Assembly (NCBI GenBank): GCA_964421875.1
Contig: CAYQZD010000020.1
Span: 1-42,398 of the forward strand
From: CAYQZD01 sp964421875
GTDB taxonomy: Bacteria; Electryoneota; Tariuqbacteria; Tariuqbacterales; Tariuqbacteraceae
Length of the DNA: 42,398 nt
Direction of reading: 5' to 3'
Below, one piece after another: positions 28,061 through 35,122 of this stretch. The notes under the pieces were generated by a model that did not search any database, was not told the origin of the DNA, and saw only the letters and a list, made by a program, of their open reading frames with translations. The position numbers were made by a program, and so were the translations under genes. How positions within the stretch are numbered: the stretch's first letter is position 1; each line of letters begins with the position of its first letter.

Positions 28061-28415
28061 TTACTTAATTAGATAATGCTTGTAAAAAAACTCTGAAATT
28101 GTCATTGCGAGGAAGCGAATCGACGAAGCAATCTATTTGCTATATAAAACTTTAAAGATTGCTTAATCCGCCGTACGGCAGATTCGCAATGATATATGAG
28201 TGACTTTATCAACAGAAACCAGATAATTTCAGTTTTTAACACTCTGCTGATATAGAGCTTATAAGTCATTCTGTCAAGCGAAGCGCAGACAGAATCCTTC
28301 TGTGTTTTTATAGACTATTTGAGTAAAAAAGGAAGGATCATAGCTTCTCCAGAATGATCGATGAAGAGTTTCTTCGAACAACATAATAAATCTTCAGAGT
28401 TTTCTCGGACCGGTC
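28061..28415. repeat. Second copies of repeat families A and C side by side
   Basis: Bases ~28070-28235 are a copy of the repeat at 53-200 (palindrome 28101-28192), with a short CCGCCGTACGGC insertion in the right arm. Bases 28265-28395 are a copy of the repeat at 5639-5765. No gene is seen. Confidence 0.8.
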
Positions 28416-28444
28416 TTGACAATGTAATATAAAATGGTTATATT
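28416..28444 (+). promoter_or_regulatory. Sigma-70-type promoter for the FnIII-like gene
   Basis: TTGACA (28416-28421), 17-base spacer, TATATT (28439-28444). The start point would be about 58 bases before the ATG at 28509. Confidence 0.65.
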
Positions 28445-28508
28445 TAATCTTTGAATATCCAACTATTTCTTTGATTGATTGTAATAATCACGCTTTCCGG
28501 TGTATATA

Positions 28509-28910
28509 ATGAAGAAAGTGGTTTTTATCATCACGGCGGCGTTGATGATTTCATCCGCGTTCGCCGTCGACTCGGTTATCACCAGTTTCTCTGTGACCGC
28601 TGACGGTGATAAAGCGATATTGGAATGGGTAAGCGGAATCGAAGGGAATCTGGCTAAATACAGCGTTGAAAGAAGCGCCGACGGAAAAGTTTTCTCCTCA
28701 ATCCACGATGTCTTTCCACAGGGGAACACCGTGCATTATCGTTATATAGACGAAAATCCCCTGAAATTTTACTCCCAACGGCTGTATTATTACCGGATCA
28801 AGATGCTTTTCTCGGATGGTAACTTTACCTACAGCGAAATTGAATCTGTCAGCCTGAACTTTAACGGACTCCAGGAAACCTGGGGCTCCATAAAGGCAAT
28901 GTTCAGATAA
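28509..28910 (+). CDS. Small secreted fibronectin-III-like protein
   Basis: 133 residues. Signal peptide 'MKKVVFIITAALMISSAFA', then one beta-sandwich-like domain: 'ITSFSVTADGDKAILEWVSG', 'LAKYSVERSADGKVF' and 'RLYYYRIKMLFSDGNFTYSE'. The W, the Y-x-V-E-R-S and the YYYRI are the pattern of the FnIII-type modules that precede sorting domains in FCB secreted proteins. Here it stands alone, without a sorting domain. No ribosome binding site is obvious. It has its own promoter and terminator, so it is a single-gene unit. Function unknown. Confidence 0.75.
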   Translation: MKKVVFIITAALMISSAFAVDSVITSFSVTADGDKAILEWVSGIEGNLAKYSVERSADGKVFSSIHDVFPQGNTVHYRYIDENPLKFYSQRLYYYRIKMLFSDGNFTYSEIESVSLNFNGLQETWGSIKAMFR

Positions 28911-28930
28911 AACTGATTATTTATAGAAAG

Positions 28931-28964
28931 AAAGCCGGACCGCTATGCAGTCCGGCTTTTTTTT
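28931..28964 (+). terminator. Intrinsic terminator
   Basis: Perfect 10-bp stem AAAGCCGGAC/GTCCGGCTTT with 9-base loop and a run of eight T, 20 bases after the stop of the FnIII-like gene. Confidence 0.92.
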
Positions 28965-28973
28965 ATCCTGAAA

Positions 28974-29053
28974 ATAGCGGCAGCGTCAATACGCGAGCCG
29001 TGAGTTTTCATTCTTGGTGGCGGAGGGTCGCGTCGGAGACCCTCCATGAGGGT
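28974..29053. repeat. Family F repeat at the 3' end of nth
   Basis: Carries GCGGCAGCGTCAATACGCGA, then GCCGTGAGTTTTCATTCTT, GGGTCGCG and GACCCTC...GAGGGTTTA. Related copies are at 34260-34345 and 34350-34435, reversed at 26070-26137, and in part inside the end of tag (30757-30800). Here the terminal TTTA supplies the TAA stop of nth. Confidence 0.7.
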
Positions 29054-29731
29054 TTATGCGCGCCCTGCAGGGCATATTTTCAACAGCGGACAATCCGCGC
29101 AGCCCGGGTTGCTAGGCCGGCATAAACTCCGCCCCAGTTTCAGCAGGTTGAGGTGGAAACTGCGAGCCCTGCCCGCAGAAACCAAAGGCTGCATCAAATG
29201 GTGCGTCTTTTCCGCCGAAGCGTTAGCGGAAACCAATCCCAGCCTCCGGCAGATGCGGTGAACATGCACATCCACCGGAAAGATGTCCCGCCCGAAAGCG
29301 AAGCAGAGCAGCACCGCCGCGGTCTTAATCCCCACCCCCTTGAGCGAAGTCAACTTCGAAATCGCCTCCTCCTCCGACAACCCTCCAATCCAATCCAGGG
29401 AATAATCCCCGGCGCTCCGTTTCACCCAATCAAGGATAGCCAATATACTCCGCGCCTTCTGCTCCGCTAATCCCCCGGAACGAATCGCAGCGGCTATCTC
29501 CTCCGGTGAAGCCCCCGCCGCCCCCTCCCAATCGGGGAAACACCGTTTAAACTCCCGGTAAGCAAGGTCCCGGTTATGGTCGGAAGTATTCTGGGATAGG
29601 ATGGTTAAAATCAAGGTATCCAACGGATCGCGGGGAACGAGTTTTTCAGGCTCGCCGAACCGCTCCCGGAGGAGACAGTCAGCCTCCCTTGCCGCAGCCT
29701 TCGCATCCGCATCGGGAAGGTCACTTCCCAC
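29054..29731 (-). CDS. nth: Endonuclease III-family DNA glycosylase
   Basis: 225 residues. Helix-hairpin-helix 'LTSLKGVGIKTAAVLLC' with the catalytic Lys, 'PVDVHVHRICRRLGLV' with the catalytic Asp, and the C-terminal 4Fe-4S ligands C-x6-C-x2-C-x5-C in 'CRPSNPGCADCPLLKIC'. The 'ILSQNTSDHNRD' loop is typical. It removes oxidised pyrimidines from DNA. The start is GTG, overlapping the end of the leuD-like gene by 11 bases. The call could equally be a Nth-like family glycosylase with other specificity. Confidence 0.92.
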   Translation of the reverse strand: MGSDLPDADAKAAAREADCLLRERFGEPEKLVPRDPLDTLILTILSQNTSDHNRDLAYREFKRCFPDWEGAAGASPEEIAAAIRSGGLAEQKARSILAILDWVKRSAGDYSLDWIGGLSEEEAISKLTSLKGVGIKTAAVLLCFAFGRDIFPVDVHVHRICRRLGLVSANASAEKTHHLMQPLVSAGRARSFHLNLLKLGRSLCRPSNPGCADCPLLKICPAGRA

Positions 29732-30248
29732 TCAATGTCTCCCCATAGGCGAACAAGCTCCCCGCCTGGTAAATGTCCATCTGCACCTGCGAAAAGGGTC
29801 GAGCTTTCAGAACTATTCCCTTCGCCGGGCAGGTTACGGTCGATTTTTCCAAATCGATTTCCACTATATCGCCCGATGCCAACCCGCTGTGCATCGCCCC
29901 CGGAACCGATAAAATCGGCATCCCGGAATTCACCGCATTGCGGAAATATATCGCCCCGAACGATTCCCCCAAAATCGCCGTTACTCCCAGCGCTCCGAAA
30001 CAGTCCACCGCCTGCTGCCGGCTGGAGCCGCAGCCAAAATTTGAACCTGCAACCAGAATGTCGCCCATTTCGACCTTATGCGGGAAATCCTCCCACCCGG
30101 GTAGGTTGCCGAAAGTGTAAGGACCCATCTTGGCCTTCGCGGTTATCGCCAGGTGACGGTTGTGGAATATCATATCGGTATCCACATCGGGAACATCCAC
30201 CACCCAGATGCGGCCCTTGATTGACGTAGATCTGTTCATCGTCTGCAT
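29721..30248 (-). CDS. leuD: Aconitase-family small subunit (LeuD/HacB type)
   Basis: 175 residues, the swivel-domain subunit of isopropylmalate dehydratase-like enzymes. 'VPDVDTDMIFHNRHLAIT' holds the conserved D-x-D-T and substrate-loop region, and 'GSNFGCGSSRQQAVDCFGAL' and 'ESFGAIYFRNAVNSGMPIL' are signature motifs. The substrate loop 'NRHLAIT' differs from the YLVT-like loop of archaeal-type LeuD, so the substrate is uncertain; isopropylmalate, homoaconitate or a dimethylmalate-like acid are options. The large catalytic subunit is not in the window. It overlaps nth. Confidence 0.85.
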   Translation of the reverse strand: MQTMNRSTSIKGRIWVVDVPDVDTDMIFHNRHLAITAKAKMGPYTFGNLPGWEDFPHKVEMGDILVAGSNFGCGSSRQQAVDCFGALGVTAILGESFGAIYFRNAVNSGMPILSVPGAMHSGLASGDIVEIDLEKSTVTCPAKGIVLKARPFSQVQMDIYQAGSLFAYGETLSGK

Positions 30249-30744
30249 CCGGTATATATTTGATTAACTCTATTTTACCTTGAAAATAGGATTTGGGATT
30301 AGTAGGAGCGGTTCGCAAACCGCCCTTACGGATTCCTTGTTCTCCCGCTTTGTGCAGAAACGTAGGGTGGGTTCTTAACCCACCACCAGTCATTCCGGCG
30401 CAGCCGGGATCCTTCTTTTGTAGGAACGAAGCATTCTTAATTTATCAACAATTCTTTATGGATTCATTATTGAATGCTTCGCCCCTGACGGCAACCGGCA
30501 ACTGCAACCTGTAACCTGCAACCGTTCCCCCGCGTGGAAATACACACCCGCCTGTCATTCCCGCGAAAGCGGGAATCCAGAGCGTGGCTCTCAGGGCAGA
30601 CTTGTTACTTGACACTTGACAATTATTATGTAGGGTGGGTTCTTAACCCACCAATTTACTGTGTCGCATAGTCCCCGCACTCTGCAGCATTTCCTCGGTC
30701 CCACGCTCCTGCGCGGGAATACAGACAAACAACCGATAGCATTC
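30249..30744. repeat. Gene-free gap with several small palindromes
   Basis: No gene in ~500 bases. Palindromes seen: GGAGCGGTTCGCAAACCGCC (~30306); GTGGGTTCTTAACCCACC (~30367 and again ~30636); GCATTC...GAATGC arms at ~30430-30480, as at 36748-36816; CCGGCGCAGCCGG (~30396); and TCCCGCGAAAGCGGGA (~30559), a family D element. Confidence 0.7.
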
Positions 30745-31368
30745 TCATGCTAAGTTGCGCGAGGTCGCGAAAGAGATCCTCGAATGAGGGTTCATCTTTT
30801 CAATCTCCTCGTGCCGGAAGCAGTCCCTAATATGGTCGTTCACCACTCCCACTCCCTGCATATAAGAATAGCACCCGGTGGGGCCCACAAACTTGAAACC
30901 CCGCCGTTTCAGTTCCTTCGACATCGCCGCCGATTCCGGCGTCCAGGCGGGAATTTCGCTGTCCGAACCATATACCGCAGGCTTTTCCGGCTTGAAACCT
31001 TCGGCGAACCGCCAGAATCCGTTAAACTCCTCCGCGATTTGCAGAAAAGGACGAGCGTTATGCATCACCGCCTCGATTTTACGCCGGTTGCGGATAATTC
31101 CCGCGTCCTTCATCAAACGCTCGAAATCCGCCGCAGTAAAGCGCGCAACCTGTTCCGGGTCGAATCCGGATAACGCGGTGCGGAAATTTTCGCGCTTCTT
31201 CAGCATCGTCAGCCAGCTCAACCCAGCCTGAAATATCTCCAGCGCGATGTGCTCGAAATGGTGTTTATCGCCCCCGCCGGGAACTCCCCATTCCCTGTCA
31301 TGGTATTCCCGGAGCATCGGGTGAGACAAACACCACTCGCAGCGAATTAAATTCCTGGAATCAATCAG
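30745..31368 (-). CDS. tag: DNA-3-methyladenine glycosylase I, non-ATG start
   Basis: About 207 residues from a CTG at 31368. Tag motifs: 'RCEWCLSHPMLREYHDREWG', 'FEHIALEIFQAGLSWLTML' and, near the C-terminus, 'VGPTGCYSYMQGVGVVNDH' plus H-x3-C. The zinc ligands of Tag (an N-terminal Cys, His after it, and the late His/Cys) are complete only if translation begins upstream of the TTG at 31329. In that stretch there is no ATG, GTG or TTG before the TAA, but AGGAG (31380-31376) lies seven bases before the CTG; an ATT at 31365 is the other option. It removes 3-methyladenine from DNA. Its last codons lie in a family F repeat. Confidence 0.88.
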   Translation of the reverse strand: MIDSRNLIRCEWCLSHPMLREYHDREWGVPGGGDKHHFEHIALEIFQAGLSWLTMLKKRENFRTALSGFDPEQVARFTAADFERLMKDAGIIRNRRKIEAVMHNARPFLQIAEEFNGFWRFAEGFKPEKPAVYGSDSEIPAWTPESAAMSKELKRRGFKFVGPTGCYSYMQGVGVVNDHIRDCFRHEEIEKMNPHSRISFATSRNLA

Positions 31369-31522
31369 CAGAAGACTCCTGGTTTTGTTTTACTTTGTGC
31401 GCCTTGAAAAAAATATGTTTCTTGGTTCTCCTCAATCCGCAATAAAATAACAAAAATCGCCGAATTATCAAAATTCCGATATAGTAGTAACTCATACACT
31501 GTTTTTCACTGCTAATGTGCCG

Positions 31523-31556
31523 AAAATAAAAAACCCCCGCATTAGTCGCGGGGGTT
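31523..31556 (-). terminator. Intrinsic terminator of the 59-residue gene
   Basis: Perfect 9-bp GC-rich stem AACCCCCGC/GCGGGGGTT, 7-base loop, followed on the minus strand by TTTTATTTT. It begins 24 bases after the stop of the small gene at 31580. Confidence 0.92.
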
Positions 31557-31579
31557 CCATAGTTTTGCGTGGCTTTTGA

Positions 31580-31759
31580 TTAGGTGCGCACATCGACGCC
31601 GTCGGATTCAATCTTGTTGGCTTCCGACCTCAGCTCTTCCAATTCCTTGAAACCCGCCCCTAAGGTTTTCTGAATTTCCAGGAAATTGGCATCCCCCACC
31701 GTAGCTACCTTCGAGGGGTCGACGTTGTAAGGCGTTGCGCCGCTTACTGCTGTTTCCAT
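31580..31759 (-). CDS. Small 59-residue protein, sigma-28-type promoters
   Basis: 59 residues, beginning METAVSGATPYNVDPSKV and ending SDGVDVRT, with a central amphipathic helix ('NFLEIQKTLGAGFKELEELR'). Not recognised. It is real on four grounds: a strong AGGAGG eight bases before the ATG; a perfect terminator 24 bases after the stop; two upstream sigma-28-like promoters; and coherent small-protein composition. A longer frame in the same place (31608-31802) has none of these. The C-terminal G-x-D-V pattern is shared loosely with the YjfB-like protein at 32474. Its placement suggests a motility-linked role, but that is inference. Confidence 0.75.
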   Translation of the reverse strand: METAVSGATPYNVDPSKVATVGDANFLEIQKTLGAGFKELEELRSEANKIESDGVDVRT

Positions 31760-31804
31760 TAGGCTTTCCTCCTTCCTCCATAGGTTTCGGGAGGACCTCC
31801 ATTT

Positions 31805-31831
31805 TTATTGGAATTTGACTAAGTTACTTTA
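31805..31831 (-). promoter_or_regulatory. Weaker sigma-28-like promoter
   Basis: Minus-strand TAAAGTAA (31831-31824), exactly 11 bases, TCCAATAA (31812-31805). Compared with TAAAGTTT-N11-GCCGATAA it matches 6 of 8 in each box. It lies ~45 bases before the ATG of the 59-residue gene. Confidence 0.45.
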
Positions 31832-31914
31832 TACTGATATTTACTCTTTCTCCTCCGATAAGCAAAGACGCCGAAGGAAATCCTCGTATGAGAATTTATC
31901 AGCGTTCAATCATA

Positions 31915-31941
31915 TTATCGACAACTTAAGCAAAACCTTTA
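31915..31941 (-). promoter_or_regulatory. Strong sigma-28-like (FliA) promoter
   Basis: Minus-strand TAAAGGTT (31941-31934), exactly 11 bases, GTCGATAA (31922-31915). It matches the FliA consensus TAAAGTTT-N11-GCCGATAA at 7 of 8 positions in each box. It faces the 59-residue gene through a leader of ~150 bases. The rest of the 31760-32071 gap has no gene. Confidence 0.65.
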
Positions 31942-32071
31942 ATTTTTCAGTAGTTTTTTTGGAATATTAGTAAGAGGAGGACTGAAAGGTGAGGAATGAT
32001 GAAGCTTATTAGGACGATTTCTGATGATTCTGTTGTTTGAAATGAGGTTCAAGCGGGTGTAATAAGCAGCT

Positions 32072-32425
32072 TCAGGCTATTTCATCCAAGTTCATACCTG
32101 TGCCCCCGATATAGCGGTCGCGTAGATATTCCGAAGCGACGTTCTGCGCCCGACGCATACGGGCGGAATCATCCCGCTCCTCCAGTAAAATTTGCTCCGT
32201 CTCACCCACCGGCGTAGCTCGCTCCGGACGGTATTCCCATACCGGGCCGGTCTGTTCCAGCTTATCTACTTCCTTCACTCTGTCAGCAGACGGCTGGTAA
32301 GCCTCGTCCAGAGTCTGGCGAAAACGCTGAAAATCGACCACGGAGCGTTTGTCCAGCCATATCCGCTCGGCCACCGGCTGCGGAGCGCCCGGCTCGATAA
32401 TATTCATTACCGGCAAAAAATCCAT
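32072..32425 (-). CDS. Unknown 117-residue protein
   Basis: Not recognised. From the ATG at 32425 the protein begins MDFLPVMNIIEPGAPQPVAE, then is charged and helical ('RRAQNVASEYLRDRYIGG') and ends MNLDEIA. A TTG at 32470, four bases after the upstream stop, would add 15 residues; both have weak ribosome binding sites, with AAGAG six bases before the ATG. It directly follows the YjfB-like gene, so the two are probably one transcript. The Pro-rich N-terminus and lack of signal peptide or membrane segment recall small flagellar-accessory proteins of the cluster. Confidence 0.6.
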   Translation of the reverse strand: MDFLPVMNIIEPGAPQPVAERIWLDKRSVVDFQRFRQTLDEAYQPSADRVKEVDKLEQTGPVWEYRPERATPVGETEQILLEERDDSARMRRAQNVASEYLRDRYIGGTGMNLDEIA

Positions 32426-32473
32426 AGTACACTCTTGTGCGATTAATCCTCTGAAATCATTCAGCGCCAAAGC

Positions 32474-32680
32474 CTAACCGGTGAAATCGACATTCCCACC
32501 CAATCCGGAAGCGCTGTCCATCGCGTTTACCAGCTCCAAACCGGTTCGAGCTGTTGCCGTCATCGAAATCAAAGCGCTGATTTCAGCCATCCGCGCGCTC
32601 TGGACGTTTTGCAGCAGGTCGCCAATATCCTTGACCGATTCCCTGATGTAACCTGTATCGATAGGAGTAATCTTGTCCAT
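32474..32680 (-). CDS. YjfB-like putative motility protein
   Basis: 68 residues. 'MDKITPIDTGYIRESVKD' is followed by a long helix ('VQSARMAEISALISMTATAR') and an end reading SGLGGNVDFTG. This layout, a small helical protein closing with L-G-x-N-[IV]-D, is that of the YjfB 'putative motility protein' family. The similarity is by eye and modest. The name reflects association with motility genes, not known biochemistry. AGGA sits close to the ATG. No signal peptide or membrane segment. Confidence 0.6.
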   Translation of the reverse strand: MDKITPIDTGYIRESVKDIGDLLQNVQSARMAEISALISMTATARTGLELVNAMDSASGLGGNVDFTG

Positions 32681-32754
32681 TTTCCTAATTCAAGCTATAG
32701 TATAACTTTAAATATATTTATGTGTAATATCGTTACACTTCAGCCTTCTGAAGC

Positions 32755-32800
32755 AACTACCTATTCGTCATTCCGGCGCAGCCGGAATCCCTCCGGAAAA
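32755..32800. repeat. Small palindrome
   Basis: GTCATTCCGGCGCAGCCGGAATCC, in pieces of under 20 bases per arm: TTCCGGC and GCCGGAA around CGCA. Similar to a unit at ~30393. It lies in the leader between the genes at 32951 and 32474. Confidence 0.6.
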
Positions 32801-32950
32801 GAAGGATCAGCCGTACGGCTGATGATGCTTGCGCTTCATATCGGTAAGATTTTAGGTTATATCGCGTTGTCAGGATAGGGAGGAGATCATTGAAGGAAAT
32901 CCCCTCCCTTTCGTCTAGAATGGGCGCAAGTATGTAGTGAGTTTCAGTTT

Positions 32951-33235
32951 CTAACCTTTACCGCCGAAGCTGAGTCCGGTGCGCTCGGAGAATTGAATGG
33001 TGGCGCCGGTCTTAACTCCTGGGGAAGGTCCGGTAGTGGGCTGAGCCGGCGCAGGAACGTTAGCCCCCCTCGCCTTGGCGGTTTGAGCCGCTTGTCTTCC
33101 CTTGGAGCTGATTTCAACTGCGTCGCCGCGAGCCTGGCTGCGAGCGGCGGTTTGAGATTTGGCTGAAGAGCGAGTGCGCGCTGAATGCTGCGCTCCCTGC
33201 ATCTGAGATGCGGCGTTGGCTCTGCTGACTCTCAT
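32951..33235 (-). CDS. Low-complexity protein with DxVEIS motif
   Basis: 94 residues, rich in Ala, Gln, Ser and Arg, likely disordered. 'SQARGDAVEISSKGRQAAQT' in the middle contains D-x-V-E-I-S-x-x-x-R, a short pattern common in FlgM and other flagellar-accessory proteins; the protein at 37305 has the same motif ('SDRVEISPRR'). The C-terminus ends TGLSFGGKG. GAGG nine bases before the ATG supports the start. The motif is the only reason for a flagellar link. Confidence 0.6.
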   Translation of the reverse strand: MRVSRANAASQMQGAQHSARTRSSAKSQTAARSQARGDAVEISSKGRQAAQTAKARGANVPAPAQPTTGPSPGVKTGATIQFSERTGLSFGGKG

Positions 33236-33337
33236 GACGATTGTCCTCTAATTGTTGTGAATTTATGGTTTAGAAATGTCTGTCGGAGAAATTTAGTGGT
33301 TACCGTCCTCCTGAATTATGCTTCTGAGAAACCTGAC

Positions 33338-34231
33338 TCACGCATAATATTCGTGCCCCCGGCCGTGGGGGCTCACGTGACGGCCGTAGCCGGGAGTCAT
33401 CGCACCCGAACTAATCCTCCCGCTCTCGCGAGCCGCGGTCTGCTGAGCTTCATGCTGCCGTCGAGCCTCGATGTTGGCTTCCCGGTTCATCCGTTCCAGG
33501 TCTTCGGGTGTGGTATCACGCCCGCCCTCAGCCAACTGCTGGGCTTTTGCCACCGCAGCGCGAGCTTGAGCGCGGGTTCTGGTCGGAATATTTTGACCGC
33601 TCACAGGTCCGGGTTGGAAGGCTGCGCCAGGCGGAACTGCCCTGGCGGCCTGGCCCTGTCCATCAGGTGGGGCATTGCCTTCATCAGCGCGGCCTTCTCG
33701 TCTTGCCCGGGGAACTTCACCTCTTTCAAAGATTCTCTCATTACCCTCAAGTCCCCGCCTCACCGCTTCATCCCTTCGCCTTTCATGAGCTTCACGCGCG
33801 GCATTCTCAGCCGCTCTCTGTTTCCCAGAAGCGGAATAATCGGGCCTGCCCGTAACATCGGCATATTCAGTTCTGGCGGGCGCGGTGGTTTGTTCAGCCC
33901 TGCGAGCGCGGGGCTCCGCTGCAGGTCTCTGTTTCATAGGAGCCTCGGCGCCAATCGCTGCTCTTTCAGCTCTGGCAGGCTCGGCGGTTCCGCCGGTGAC
34001 GCCTGGCACGGCGCGGCCTTCTGCTCTCTGTTCAGTTTCCCAGGCTTGGCGCCGCGCTGCGCGGCCCCTAAGCTCGTTAAGCGCCTCGGAAGAAGGGGAG
34101 GTTCCCTTCGATTTATCCGAGGCTGGTTTAACGCCTCTGTTAGATGAATCGAATTTTACCACCGGTTTTACACCTCCCGGCGATGGGACAAGACTTACTC
34201 TTGCCTCCAACTCAATTAATGGCACTGGCAT
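33338..34231 (-). CDS. Ala/Arg/Glu-rich disordered protein
   Basis: 297 residues from the ATG at 34231, which has AGGAGG five bases upstream; an ATG at 34276 is rejected. A short ordered N-terminus ('MPVPLIELEARVSLVPS') is followed by ~250 residues of Ala/Arg/Glu/Pro/Gly-rich sequence of low complexity, with charged helix-forming runs ('AREAHERRRDEAVRRGLEG'), ending HVSPHGRGHEYYA. No signal peptide or membrane segment. It is not recognised. Such composition resembles exported rod/hook-length or chaperone-tail proteins, but no specific match can be named. The opposite strand also looks open, because of the GC-rich codon pattern. Confidence 0.6.
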   Translation of the reverse strand: MPVPLIELEARVSLVPSPGGVKPVVKFDSSNRGVKPASDKSKGTSPSSEALNELRGRAARRQAWETEQRAEGRAVPGVTGGTAEPARAERAAIGAEAPMKQRPAAEPRARRAEQTTAPARTEYADVTGRPDYSASGKQRAAENAAREAHERRRDEAVRRGLEGNERIFERGEVPRARREGRADEGNAPPDGQGQAARAVPPGAAFQPGPVSGQNIPTRTRAQARAAVAKAQQLAEGGRDTTPEDLERMNREANIEARRQHEAQQTAARESGRISSGAMTPGYGRHVSPHGRGHEYYA

Positions 34232-34259
34232 AATCTCCTCCTTATATTTAATCTGTAAA

Positions 34260-34435
34260 TTGCGGCTGCGCTTCACGCGAGCCGTGAACTTTCATTCTTC
34301 AGGATGCGATGTTTCGCGAAAGAATCCATCGAATGATGGTTTAATCTGTAAATAGCGGCTGCGCTTCACGCGAGCCGTGAACTTTCATCCTTCGTTGTGG
34401 AGGGTCGCGAAAAGAGACCCTCAATGAGGGTTTAT
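34260..34435. repeat. Tandem pair of family F repeats
   Basis: Two copies, at ~34260-34345 and ~34350-34435, both containing CGGCTGCGCTTCACGCGAGC and GTGAACTTTCAT, each followed by a GTCGCGAAA segment. The second ends with complementary GACCCTC/GAGGGTT next to the stop codon of the gene at 34436. Confidence 0.75.
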
Positions 34436-34684
34436 TTATACCTTTACGTTGATATTGCCTTCTCGTTCTATCTGATTTTTTTCTTTCTGTATATCTATAT
34501 CCCTAAAATCTTGCAGGTTCTCCAGAATATCCTCACGCAGCGAATGAAGTCGCCCTGCTGTCTCAAGGCTCATTCGGTGCAGGCGGCGGAGTTTCAACAG
34601 CAATTCCCCAGGAATATCAATATCGCGCTGTTCCCCATCAAAAGGAGCGAATCCTGTCTCGCATATTTTCGCGGTTTCAAACAT
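34436..34684 (-). CDS. Small helical protein, paralogue of 34901-35119
   Basis: 82 residues. Residues 32-65 form a helical core aligned without gaps to residues 28-61 of the protein at 34901: L-R-x2-H-x3-L-E-x2-G-R-L-x6-I-x3-L-x3-R-x3-I, 12 identities in 34. It ends EGNINVKV. Not recognised; size and helicity recall FlgN/FliT-type export chaperones, but that is speculation. The ribosome binding site is weak. A family F repeat touches its stop codon. Confidence 0.65.
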   Translation of the reverse strand: MFETAKICETGFAPFDGEQRDIDIPGELLLKLRRLHRMSLETAGRLHSLREDILENLQDFRDIDIQKEKNQIEREGNINVKV

Positions 34685-34740
34685 GGCTACATCTTTTCTA
34701 TTATTAATAAGGTCAGTTAATAGTGGACATCTTCAGTGTT

Positions 34741-34833
34741 GTCATTCTGAGCCCGCCGCAGGCGGAGCGAAGAATCTCTACCTAAATGCAAGCTGGAAAA
34801 CAAGAAGAGACCCTTCACCTCGTTCAGGGCGAC
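34741..34833. repeat. Family B palindromic repeat
   Basis: GTCATTCTGAGCCCGC... to ...TTCAGGGCGAC, with an extra GCCGCAGGCGG insert in the left arm. It lies between the two paralogous small genes. Confidence 0.75.
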
Positions 34834-34900
34834 AAATCTCGCCTTATTTGTAATTTGTCCACTATTTTCCGTTCCAATTAATAACACTCCTGATTGTCCT

Positions 34901-35119
34901 TCATACCAGTAAGTCGATGCGGAAAGATTTGGCGGTTATATTACCGCGCCTCATTTCTGCAAGATGGGTGTAAATCTCTTGCTGCTGCTGCTCTAACCTG
35001 CCGGTGAATTCAAGCCTTTTCCAATGCGCCAGCCTGAGGTCGAATAAAAACTCCTTAAGCGCCGCATCGAAACGTTCCATACCCGGCGGTTCGCTGCGCA
35101 GGATACTTACCTCTACCAT
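34901..35119 (-). CDS. Small helical protein, paralogue of 34436-34684
   Basis: 72 residues. Helical core (28-61) shared with the 82-residue neighbour, with 'KRLEFTGRLEQQQQEIYTHL'. It ends SFRIDLLV. GGAGG lies eight bases before the ATG and inside the end of the upstream gene, whose stop is three bases away, so the two are translationally coupled. No known family. Confidence 0.68.
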   Translation of the reverse strand: MVEVSILRSEPPGMERFDAALKEFLFDLRLAHWKRLEFTGRLEQQQQEIYTHLAEMRRGNITAKSFRIDLLV

Positions 35120-35122
35120 TTA

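Noticed and set aside
30249..30744. Repeated short palindromes considered as a CRISPR array
   Set aside because: The units differ in sequence and spacing, are self-complementary to their ends, and no cas genes are near.
31608..31802. Longer 64-codon minus-strand frame over the 59-residue gene
   Set aside because: It has no ribosome binding site, odd composition (Gly/Asn/Gln-rich) and no relation to the terminator; the other frame has a strong AGGAGG and clean boundaries.
33185..34355. Long plus-strand frames opposite the Ala/Arg-rich gene
   Set aside because: GC-rich low-complexity coding leaves the opposite strand open; the minus strand has strong ribosome binding sites and matching neighbours.
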